The translations under genes and the position numbers were made by a program. A stretch of DNA of 64,000 nucleotides from Chryseobacterium sp. (GTDB taxonomy: Bacteria; Bacteroidota; Bacteroidia; Flavobacteriales; Weeksellaceae), in assembly GCF_019236175.1 (NCBI RefSeq), contig NZ_JAFAJM010000019.1, forward strand, positions 248,001-312,000, read 5' to 3'. Position 1 is the first letter of the stretch. Every line of letters begins with the position of its first letter. Positions 26,305 to 33,991 of the stretch are shown here, one piece after another. Below the pieces are notes generated by a model. It was not told where the DNA came from. It was given only the letters and a program-made list of their open reading frames with translations, and ran no database searches.

Positions 26305-27183
26305 ATGAAAATGATCATCACAGGATCACTGGGAAATGTGGCCAAACCTCTAACACAACAATTAGTACATCAGGGACATGACGTTACCGTAATCAGTAGT
26401 CATGACTCAAGAAAACATGATATTGAATCATTGGGAGCAATACCCGCTATCGGATCTATTACCGACACCTCTTTTCTGACTCGGACGTTTGAAGGAGCAG
26501 ATGCTGTCTTTGTAATGACTCCTCCTGCCATGACTGCAGATCATATTATCGACAGCACTATCCATATCGGAAAAAATTATGCAGAGGCTTTAAAGAACAC
26601 CAATGTAAAACGTGCCGTCATGTTAAGTAGTGTAGGAGCAGCATCACCTGTAGGAACCGGACCTATCAGAAGCCTTCATCACATTGAAAAAATTTATAAT
26701 GAAGTCGAAAATACTTCGTTTACTTTCCTGAGAGCAGGATATTTTTACACCAATTTCTTCAACGATATTCCGTTGATTCAAAATGCAGGAATCATAGGAG
26801 GAAATTATCCGGAAGACACCGTGATTCCGCTAGTTCACCCTTCAGATATCGCAAAGGCAGCAGCCGAAGAGCTTGTAAAGGATGAAGCGGGTAAAAACAT
26901 CCGCTATATCGTTGGAGACATCCGGAAGGCATCTGACTTCGCGAAAGTTCTGGGGACTTCGGTAGAAAAGCCACAACTTCCATGGGTAGAGTTTTCTGAT
27001 GAAGACAGCCTGAACGGAATGCTACAGGCCGGACTTTCAAAAGATATGGCAGAACTCTATGTTGAAATGGGAAGCGGAATGAAAACCGGAATAGTCCAAA
27101 AAGATTTTATCGAACATGGCTCTCCGGTTACGGGCAGTGTTCAACTGGAAGATTTCGCTAAAGAGTTTTCAACTCAATTTTAA
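26305..27183 (+). CDS. NmrA-type NAD(P)H-binding oxidoreductase (probable quinone reductase)
   Basis: A 292-residue Rossmann protein from ATG 26305. The frame opens at 26248, but that part overlaps operator DNA. The nucleotide-binding motif is ITGSLGNVAKPL (about residues 4-15), without the catalytic Tyr-x-x-x-Lys of classical short-chain dehydrogenases, as in NmrA/QorB proteins. The paired HxlR regulator supports a role as a redox-induced quinone or electrophile reductase (inference). Confidence 0.85.
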   Translation: MKMIITGSLGNVAKPLTQQLVHQGHDVTVISSHDSRKHDIESLGAIPAIGSITDTSFLTRTFEGADAVFVMTPPAMTADHIIDSTIHIGKNYAEALKNTNVKRAVMLSSVGAASPVGTGPIRSLHHIEKIYNEVENTSFTFLRAGYFYTNFFNDIPLIQNAGIIGGNYPEDTVIPLVHPSDIAKAAAEELVKDEAGKNIRYIVGDIRKASDFAKVLGTSVEKPQLPWVEFSDEDSLNGMLQAGLSKDMAELYVEMGSGMKTGIVQKDFIEHGSPVTGSVQLEDFAKEFSTQF

Positions 27184-27215
27184 ATTTTATTTTCCAGGGT
27201 TTCATGACCTGTATA

Positions 27216-27256
27216 TAAATAGTTTCGGCGCACCTTTGGTGCGCCGAAACTATTTA
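27216..27256. terminator. Strong bidirectional terminator
   Basis: A 19-bp perfect stem with a 3-nt loop (ttt), GC-rich in the middle (cggcgcacc/ggtgcgccg), between convergent genes. Confidence 0.9.
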
Positions 27257-27290
27257 AAATTCTCTTTTTTTATTCTACTCTGACTCCGGA

Positions 27291-28574
27291 TTATTTTTGT
27301 TCTTTAAGGGTTTCTTTCAGAACTTTCAGCTTTCCGTCAACAGGCTGATCTATTTTTAATCCTAAAATTTCAGTGACTAAAGGATATATATTGACGTTTT
27401 CAAACTCACCGATCACTTTATTGTTTTTGAATTCGGGGCCCCATGCAAAGAAGGTTGCCTTCATTTCAGGAACTGTTCTTGGATTATACCCATGTTTTCC
27501 GACAGATGTCTTTTTACCCTTTTCAAGAAATATTTTCGGAGCTTTGGGAATCAGAAGAATCTGCCCGATTCTGTTGTAGCTGTCATCTCTTGTGGCAAAA
27601 TGCAGATATTTCGGAAGCTTTTTATCCAGATACACTTCATAATCATCTGTTTTATGCGCTTTTAATTCTTTATACACCGCTTTTACCTCATCCGGATTTT
27701 TAACATATACTCTCAGCAGAGTCTGGGAATTATAAAAATCAAATCTGTTTTTATCAAATAAGACGGCAGGAATTTCCAATGGAGTTCCGCCATCTACTTT
27801 AATCATCCCATGATCGGAAACAAAAATAAAATTGACATCTTTTAATCCTAAAGTATTAATTTTCTGAACCAGATCACCAATAGCCTCATCAATCAGATGA
27901 ACAGCTGTTTCGGTTTCTTTGGCATCCGGACCGTAATGATGACCGCTTCCGTCTACTTCCGGGAAATATAATGAGATAAAATGTGGTCTTTTATCTTCCG
28001 GAAGTTTTAACCAGTTCACCACTTTTTCAACTTTTTCCAAAGGAGTAAATTTTTCGTGATAAGGATAATAATAAGTAGGTCTCATTCCTCCTGCATCACT
28101 TGCAGATCCCACCCACATTAAAGAGGCCGAAACCATTCCCTGTTTTTCAGCGAGTCCCCACAATGGAGTTCCGCCATACCAGCTTCCGTCCTCTGCATTT
28201 TTCTTACTGCTCATGGCATAGGCTTCTTTTCTCTTATAATCGTAGAAAAAATTATCTATCAGACCATGATGAGAAGGATAAAGTCCTGTGATCAGACTCC
28301 AGTGATTAGGAAAAGTAATGCTTGGATAACTCGGAATCATCGCTTCGGCTTTTACTCCGCTATTAGAAAGTTTCAGAAGATTTTCAGCCTTGTACTTTCT
28401 AGCATAATCATACCGGAAACCATCTGTTGAAATCATGATTACATAAGGTTTTTTCTGAGCTTCCACACTGTTCTGTCTTCCCGGAATCACTACCTGGGCC
28501 GTGTCAATATTTACCTGTTGTGCAAAAACCGTAAAGGAAATAAACAGCAGTAAAAAATGTATTCCTCGCTTCAT
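27291..28574 (-). CDS. Exported ectonucleotide pyrophosphatase/phosphodiesterase-like enzyme
   Basis: A 427-residue alkaline-phosphatase-superfamily protein with a signal peptide (residues 1-19, ending VFAQ). It has the NPP pattern: metal Asp in ISTDGFRYD (Asp about 51), nucleophile Thr in PSITFPNH (Thr about 87), PEVDGSGHHYGPD (Asp about 208, His about 212), VSDHGM (about 254-255) and the late GKHGYNP His. Such enzymes hydrolyse phosphodiester or pyrophosphate bonds of nucleotides or lipids in the periplasm or outside the cell. It has its own promoter and is ended by the 27216-27256 hairpin. Confidence 0.9.
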   Translation of the reverse strand: MKRGIHFLLLFISFTVFAQQVNIDTAQVVIPGRQNSVEAQKKPYVIMISTDGFRYDYARKYKAENLLKLSNSGVKAEAMIPSYPSITFPNHWSLITGLYPSHHGLIDNFFYDYKRKEAYAMSSKKNAEDGSWYGGTPLWGLAEKQGMVSASLMWVGSASDAGGMRPTYYYPYHEKFTPLEKVEKVVNWLKLPEDKRPHFISLYFPEVDGSGHHYGPDAKETETAVHLIDEAIGDLVQKINTLGLKDVNFIFVSDHGMIKVDGGTPLEIPAVLFDKNRFDFYNSQTLLRVYVKNPDEVKAVYKELKAHKTDDYEVYLDKKLPKYLHFATRDDSYNRIGQILLIPKAPKIFLEKGKKTSVGKHGYNPRTVPEMKATFFAWGPEFKNNKVIGEFENVNIYPLVTEILGLKIDQPVDGKLKVLKETLKEQK

Positions 28575-28593
28575 TATTATTTAAATTTTTTGG

Positions 28594-28624
28594 CAAAGTT
28601 ACACTCTATCCTTCTCCCTGAAAA
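28594..28624 (-). promoter_or_regulatory. Promoter of the phosphodiesterase gene
   Basis: TAACTTTG at 28601-28594 is a full TAnnTTTG match, with TTTT 19 nt upstream, close to the TTTG box. It is 20 nt before the ATG. Confidence 0.6.
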
Positions 28625-28680
28625 ATTAAAAATATTAAAAGTATATTAAAACACTTTTTTGATTAAAATTTTACTATCAA

Positions 28681-29523
28681 TTATAAAAATCTTTTCATTT
28701 CAAATTGTGAGACCCAATTCTTAAGTCCTATTTTTTCCTCCAGAAACCTGCGGGTACTTTCAGAAACAGCATCTACATTATTAAAAGATACAGGCTGACC
28801 GTTGACCCCGTTTCTGACCGCTTCAAAAAGCCGGGTAGCAATTCCCTGATTTCTATCATTTTTATGCACTGCTATCTGATAAATTTTTCTGGCTACAGGA
28901 TGGTAAATAAGATATCCAACCAGTCTTTCAGCCTGATAAGCTTCCAGCGTTAAAGTATCTTTCATATCCTCAAGTATAAAAACAGAACCTTGCCATGATG
29001 GTTCAACATCCCAGAAAGACTGAAATTTATCCCATTGAAACCCTTCTTTTTCTCTGATAATAACGTCAGATTCTTTTTTTACCGGGTTCATTTCACCGTG
29101 AAAGCACAACAATTTTCTGACAATGGAAAAGCCTAAATTTTGATAGGCTCTGATAGCCGGTTCATTTCCTACAATGACTTCAAGCATGAGCACATCCACT
29201 TTTCTTTCTTTTGGTAAAGACAAAATAAAGTCATACATTCTTCTTACCAGCCCTTTCCCCCTGCTTTCAGGAATTACCCCGGTGCCGGCATTGTAAATTA
29301 TTCTCTTTCCGTTTTCTTCTTTTTCGGCACTTAAAATAAACCCCTTCAGCTGCCCTGCTTCAAATGCTCCCGCAGATAAGCTCAGATCTATTTTTTCAGC
29401 ACTTATTTTTGAGATCAGCTGTTCTTTCGTCAGATGAAAAGGAACGATATAGTCAGAAAAAGAGAGATTAAAAACCGATAAAATATCTTCGGTATTCAGA
29501 TGAGCCAGTGTTTTAAATTCCAT
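28681..29523 (-). CDS. Double-domain GNAT acetyltransferase
   Basis: A 280-residue protein with two GNAT halves. The first has VIPESRGKGLVRRMYDFIL (about residues 83-101) and GNEPAIRAYQNLGF. The second has VHKNDRNQGIATRLFEAVRNG (about 224-244). Both carry the acetyl-CoA loop R/Q-x-x-G-x-G/A. Tandem GNATs include antibiotic- and mycothiol-type enzymes. The substrate is unknown here. It is the last gene of a same-strand cluster with a deaminase (32 bp upstream) and a GrpB-family protein. Confidence 0.85.
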   Translation of the reverse strand: MEFKTLAHLNTEDILSVFNLSFSDYIVPFHLTKEQLISKISAEKIDLSLSAGAFEAGQLKGFILSAEKEENGKRIIYNAGTGVIPESRGKGLVRRMYDFILSLPKERKVDVLMLEVIVGNEPAIRAYQNLGFSIVRKLLCFHGEMNPVKKESDVIIREKEGFQWDKFQSFWDVEPSWQGSVFILEDMKDTLTLEAYQAERLVGYLIYHPVARKIYQIAVHKNDRNQGIATRLFEAVRNGVNGQPVSFNNVDAVSESTRRFLEEKIGLKNWVSQFEMKRFL

Positions 29524-29555
29524 TGATTATTCTTTTGATAAAATCGTATTTTACA

Positions 29556-29951
29556 TTACCATTTTCTTCCAAGATCTTCTTTCCAGTCATATGGCATCAG
29601 TTCTTTTAAAGTGACAAAAACTCCGTTTTTCACTTCTATCACCGCATTAAGATTTTCTTTAGACAATTGACTCATCAGTTCTCTGCATCTGCCACAGGGC
29701 GGTACTGCATTTCCGTCATTATCAACCGCCACTACCGCTTTGATATGATGTTCACCGTTTTTCAGCATTTCAGCAACTGCACTATGTTCAGCACAAAATC
29801 CCATAGAACAGGCTGTATCTATACTGATTCCTGTATATACATTTCCTTGTACCGTTTCAATGGCAGCTGCTACGCCTCCATATTCTATAAAGCTATTCAA
29901 CGTCTTGGGTTTTGCAAACTGACCGGCTATTTCCTTTAAATCATTTTTCAT
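29556..29951 (-). CDS. Cytidine-deaminase-family protein
   Basis: A 131-residue zinc deaminase. The zinc site is made by CAEHSAV (Cys ligand and catalytic Glu) and PCGRCRELM (two Cys ligands), the classic C-A-E / P-C-x-x-C arrangement. The start ATG 29951 is chosen because upstream codons run into the neighbouring GrpB gene. Length and the C-terminal VTLKELMPYDW recall blasticidin-S-deaminase-like members as much as nucleoside cytidine deaminases, so the substrate is open. Confidence 0.87.
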   Translation of the reverse strand: MKNDLKEIAGQFAKPKTLNSFIEYGGVAAAIETVQGNVYTGISIDTACSMGFCAEHSAVAEMLKNGEHHIKAVVAVDNDGNAVPPCGRCRELMSQLSKENLNAVIEVKNGVFVTLKELMPYDWKEDLGRKW

Positions 29952-29961
29952 AGGTAAAAAA

Positions 29962-30561
29962 TTATTTTTGATGTTCTGCATACCATTGGACAGCCTTCCG
30001 CTCTTCTCTTTTAATAAACGGATCTTTTGCTTCGTTATAATCATTGCCGTCATACCATTCATTTTGGCTCAGATGCTCTTTTAATTGCTGATATTCGTCT
30101 TTTATTTCGGGATGCGTACGCAAATAATCCCGAAATGCAATATGACGAGTCCAATGCTCAGAAGAAGTTGGAATGACATGGATATGGGCGATACGAAGTT
30201 TGTGATCATGAATTTTCTCAGGAATCTCATCATTATAATGAATAATTTCGGGCAAATCTAACTTCTGGGGCAGATCTATAAGCTTAATAAAGAAACGACG
30301 ATAAGGCATATCTTCATTATATCTTTCATAATAAACATAGTCTTGTCCTTGTAGTAAAGATGGGATCTTATCCAGCTCCTCTTCATTCTTTACCCCGATC
30401 ATAATATCAATAACAGGCTTTGCAGATAATCCTTCTACTGATGTACTTCCGATGTGTTCAATTCTTGGATTTAAAAAACCGATATTTTTTTCCAGTTCAT
30501 TTTTGATAGATTCAAATTCTATTTTCCAGGAAGGATTGTATTTTTCAAAAGTAACTTTCAT
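29962..30561 (-). CDS. GrpB-family (UPF0157) protein
   Basis: A 199-residue protein of the GrpB family, which has a nucleotidyltransferase-like fold. The motif IEHIGSTSVEGLSAKPVIDIMIGV (about residues 32-55) is diagnostic, containing the G-S-T-[AS] and D-x-[ML] elements. ATG 30561 matches the family's usual start, and an ATG at 30579 is possible. The gap to the deaminase is 10 bp, so they are co-transcribed. Biochemical role of the family is poorly known. Confidence 0.88.
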   Translation of the reverse strand: MKVTFEKYNPSWKIEFESIKNELEKNIGFLNPRIEHIGSTSVEGLSAKPVIDIMIGVKNEEELDKIPSLLQGQDYVYYERYNEDMPYRRFFIKLIDLPQKLDLPEIIHYNDEIPEKIHDHKLRIAHIHVIPTSSEHWTRHIAFRDYLRTHPEIKDEYQQLKEHLSQNEWYDGNDYNEAKDPFIKREERKAVQWYAEHQK

Positions 30562-30644
30562 TGGCACCGGTTTATACACAAATATATAAAAATTACATCA
30601 ATCCCTTTAGAATGAAGCTTTTCAAGGTTTTCTATCTATCCATA

Positions 30645-30672
30645 GAAAAAAACCTCTGAAAAATCAGAGGTA
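30645..30672 (-). terminator. Terminator of the TonB-receptor operon
   Basis: Read on the minus strand: cctctga, a 4-nt loop region, tcagagg, then TTTTTTT. It lies about 90 nt past the receptor stop codon. Confidence 0.85.
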
Positions 30673-30764
30673 TCAATTTAAAAAATCGTTTTATAAATTA
30701 TAAATCCGACCTCTTAACCAACATCAATTAGAAATTGTATTTTTTTCTTTCTATCCTGAAATTT

Positions 30765-32912
30765 TCAGAATCTGTATTTCAGGTTTAGCCCGTAAAAGAA
30801 ATACGCTTTATTCGGTCCCGGATTAAGATCCGTAGCCACTCCTTTAGGGTAACCACTACCGACATCGGAATCATTAATACTATTTCCTAAGAACAAAAAG
30901 GTATAATTGATCTGATTCGTAAGGTTATTCCCCATTACGTAAACATCTACATCCAGCTTATTAAAGGATTTTTTAAAGCCCAGTTTTGAATTCAGCAATC
31001 CAAAACCTTTTACAAGATTCGTATTATTAAAATCAGTGTACACATTCCCCAGATAATTATATGTATTAATAAGATAGAATCCTGGTTTTGTATAAATATC
31101 CAACCCAATTGCATATTTATTTCTTGGAACTCCTACTACCGTTTTATGATCATAGGTTTCTTTTCTTCCTGCAATGATTGTAGAAAAATCTTTATATTTT
31201 GTATCATAATAAGAAAGATTAACAAACGGAACAATTCTTTCAATAAAAGAATCATCTGTTCTGTATTGATATCCTAGACTGAATTCCAGACCCGTATTTT
31301 TCTGACTTCCCGTATTCGTCCAATATGTCAGATTAGGCGTACCCGGAACCACCAATTGGGTAAGTTTATCGGAATAATCTATTCTGAATGCAGAAAAACG
31401 GTAATCTAATTTCGTATTCAGCAGAAGCCCGTGAATACTGAAGTCTAACATCCTTGCACGTTCCGGTTTCAGGTCATCATTCACGGTATTAGTTGCCGTT
31501 ATAAAAGAGGAAGCCGCCGTAGGAGAATTATATCCTTCACTATAACTCAGATTAAAAATCTGATGTTTCCACTCTTTTTGCAGTGCAAAATGAGGAGTAT
31601 AAGCTACATCAAACTTTTTTTCAAATGACTGATCTTTATGTCCGGGAACCAGATTAGGTAATGCATAAAGATCTTTTCTGTCATAGTTCGTTCTATTAGC
31701 ACTGATTCCGGCCAATAATGTAAGCCCCCACGGTTTATACGTAAGATAATCGATAGCAAAATAAGTAGACTGGTTATTATTGTATTTAAAATAAGAAGCT
31801 CCTCCTATTCCTGTTGTTTGTAACGGATCTGTCTCAGAACCTGTAAAACGATAACTGGAAGTAGTAGAAACGGAATTTTGTATTTCTGCACCAAAATCTA
31901 ATCGGTTTTCAAAATCCTTGAAGTCATTCTTTAATGTAAACGTAGAGCGTAATCCTACATTCGGAGAGCTTGTAATACCATATGCTCCGGCAGAAATACT
32001 TTCCGTATTTCCGTTGTAATAGAACAATGTCGTGTAATTTCTCAAGTTAGAAGTAAGACTTACCGTATTGCTTAATCCCACCCTCGTCGACTTTATTTTC
32101 GTCCCGGAATTTTTACGGATATATGCAGGATTTCCGTTATCAATACCCGCATAATAATCATCATATGATATCTGACCTGAAGTATGCTCATAAGAATAAG
32201 CCTGGCTTGCAAAGAAACTTAACTGATCTTTTTTACTTAGTTTAACAGTACCGTTTATATTGAAAAAGTTTTTCAACCCACCTCCGTTAGGTCTGTATCC
32301 ATCTGTTTCAAGATGCCCGTATGCTGCACTTACCGAATAATTTTCATCTGCTACATTCAGTTGTGTCCTTGACTGGAATGTCTTAAAGGCTCCAAACATT
32401 GCATTTTCTGAAACGGAAACGCCTTTAGTAAAATCCGGTCGGGTATAAAAACGTACTGCACCACCTACTCCGCCGCCATACATTGTTGCAGCAGGGCCTT
32501 TAATCACCTCTACATTCGTTACATATGCAAAATCAACATCATCCAGAACCGTAGTTCCGTCAGCTGATGTTAAAGGCATATTATTCCAGTATGCTTTCAC
32601 CCCCCAGTTATTAAATTTCTGGTCATTTCCATATCCACGAACAACAAGTCTCTGGCCTCCGAAATTGGTTCTTTTGTCCACCTGAACACCCGGCATTGTT
32701 GATAATGTCTGATCAATAGCTGCGGGATTATTTCTGTTTAAATCTTCTTCAGAAAGCGTCTCTACAGACTGTCCGTGTCTTTTGAATTCTGCACGTTCCT
32801 GTTTAATTTTTTTTCTTCCCAGGATGTTTACCTCATCTATTGATCCTTCCTGTACCTGTGCATGAGCGATAGCGCAGCCCAACATTGCTGCAATACATAT
32901 ATATCTTTTCAT
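30765..32912 (-). CDS. TonB-dependent receptor
   Basis: A 715-residue outer-membrane receptor with a signal peptide (residues 1-18, ending AIAHAQ). The plug is at about 35-160 (QTLSTMPGVQVDKRTNFGGQRLVVRGYG, VEVIKGPAATMYGGGVGGAVRFYT) and the barrel ends in an aromatic residue (LKYRF). The DEVNILGRK segment near 26-34 is the probable TonB box region. It resembles FecA/siderophore-type receptors, without the SusC N-terminal extension or SusD partner. It is the last gene of a unit led by a T9SS-secreted protein, and the preceding small membrane protein hints at metal or metal-chelate uptake (inference). Confidence 0.9.
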   Translation of the reverse strand: MKRYICIAAMLGCAIAHAQVQEGSIDEVNILGRKKIKQERAEFKRHGQSVETLSEEDLNRNNPAAIDQTLSTMPGVQVDKRTNFGGQRLVVRGYGNDQKFNNWGVKAYWNNMPLTSADGTTVLDDVDFAYVTNVEVIKGPAATMYGGGVGGAVRFYTRPDFTKGVSVSENAMFGAFKTFQSRTQLNVADENYSVSAAYGHLETDGYRPNGGGLKNFFNINGTVKLSKKDQLSFFASQAYSYEHTSGQISYDDYYAGIDNGNPAYIRKNSGTKIKSTRVGLSNTVSLTSNLRNYTTLFYYNGNTESISAGAYGITSSPNVGLRSTFTLKNDFKDFENRLDFGAEIQNSVSTTSSYRFTGSETDPLQTTGIGGASYFKYNNNQSTYFAIDYLTYKPWGLTLLAGISANRTNYDRKDLYALPNLVPGHKDQSFEKKFDVAYTPHFALQKEWKHQIFNLSYSEGYNSPTAASSFITATNTVNDDLKPERARMLDFSIHGLLLNTKLDYRFSAFRIDYSDKLTQLVVPGTPNLTYWTNTGSQKNTGLEFSLGYQYRTDDSFIERIVPFVNLSYYDTKYKDFSTIIAGRKETYDHKTVVGVPRNKYAIGLDIYTKPGFYLINTYNYLGNVYTDFNNTNLVKGFGLLNSKLGFKKSFNKLDVDVYVMGNNLTNQINYTFLFLGNSINDSDVGSGYPKGVATDLNPGPNKAYFFYGLNLKYRF

Positions 32913-32940
32913 TTAATTTAAAAAATTGTTACCATTAATA

Positions 32941-33528
32941 TTATATTCTCTTTATGCCTGAATCCGGCTCGGGAGGAGGAATAATAATGGATGTATAATG
33001 TGTATTTTTTAAATAATGATAATGACCGGAATTTGTTTTAAAATAAGATGCATCAAAAAAAATGATTTCCTTATGAACCAGAACAGCAAAAAAATCAGAT
33101 ATTTTAAAAATATTTTTTCCATGTATAGGAAGATCAATCTGTCCCCGAATATGTATTCTTTTAACGGTGAGCTTTTTTGAAAAATCCAATACCGAATTAA
33201 TAATGATATCTTTTTTATCAATATAACAGAGGTAATATTTTTTTCCATTGATCATATTGACTTTAATAACATCGTAAGAATACCCATGGAAGGTAAATTC
33301 TTTTTCTTCTTTCCACTCTGCTTCTGAGATCTCTTTTTCCGTAAAGCAGATTACCTCTGATTCTTTACACTTATTTCTTCCGATACTATATTGTGTTTTT
33401 TCATACAGTTCCCTTTTTAAGCAGGAAACAGCAGAATAGATCATATTATTAAATAACATGATCATCGGAACACATAAAAATATAAAGAATAGTTTTTTAT
33501 TCAAAGAATGAGAAATATTAAGGAGCAA
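32941..33528 (-). CDS. Single-pass membrane protein upstream of a TonB receptor
   Basis: A 195-residue protein with one hydrophobic segment at about residues 13-33 and a periplasmic remainder. The segment CFTEKEISEAEWKEEKEF...GYSYDVIKV resembles short proteins that sit next to TonB-dependent receptors in flavobacteria (pattern 'eF.y.G..YDV'). The C-terminus has a His/Tyr cluster (GHYHYLKNTHY) and a PPPEP tail. Function unknown. It overlaps the lipoprotein gene by 11 nt and ends 28 bp before the receptor gene. Confidence 0.75.
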   Translation of the reverse strand: MLLNISHSLNKKLFFIFLCVPMIMLFNNMIYSAVSCLKRELYEKTQYSIGRNKCKESEVICFTEKEISEAEWKEEKEFTFHGYSYDVIKVNMINGKKYYLCYIDKKDIIINSVLDFSKKLTVKRIHIRGQIDLPIHGKNIFKISDFFAVLVHKEIIFFDASYFKTNSGHYHYLKNTHYTSIIIPPPEPDSGIKRI

Positions 33529-33988
33529 GCTCCCCGGAAGGCTCCACAGAAGTGAAGACCGGAATGTTTATTTTGTATGAAGTTTCGGATCCCTGTAAAG
33601 TATAGGTTATCCAATTGTCTTTTGGATTCAGATCCTGTGATGCATTGCCTTCTACGGAATTGCCTGCGGACCCTTGATCAGCAGTCACAGTTTCCCCACT
33701 GTTTTTAAAAGAATAGTTTCCTTTAATGATGATGGTATTTCCTGAAACAGTCTGGACAAAAGGAATGGTATTCCCTTCTGCTCTCAGGGCTTTCACTTTC
33801 ATTATTTTATTATTCCTTTTTTTCAGTTTTATGGTATATATGATTCCTCTAACTCCTGCTCTTCCACCTGACCATATCGTTTTTTCAGCTGAAACCACAG
33901 ATATCGTTTTATCCTGATATAAAGTAGATACCGGCATCCCGCAGGAGGCCAGTATCCAAAATAATATTAAAAATAATTGATTATTCAT
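33518..33988 (-). CDS. Small lipoprotein
   Basis: A 156-residue protein with a lipobox (LASCG, Cys about residue 16) after a short hydrophobic stretch, so it should be a lipoprotein of the inner or outer membrane. The rest is beta-rich with no domain recognised. It starts 3 nt after the stop of the T9SS gene and overlaps the next gene by 11 nt, so the three are translated as one unit. Confidence 0.75.
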   Translation of the reverse strand: MNNQLFLILFWILASCGMPVSTLYQDKTISVVSAEKTIWSGGRAGVRGIIYTIKLKKRNNKIMKVKALRAEGNTIPFVQTVSGNTIIIKGNYSFKNSGETVTADQGSAGNSVEGNASQDLNPKDNWITYTLQGSETSYKINIPVFTSVEPSGELAP

Positions 33989-33991
33989 TTC

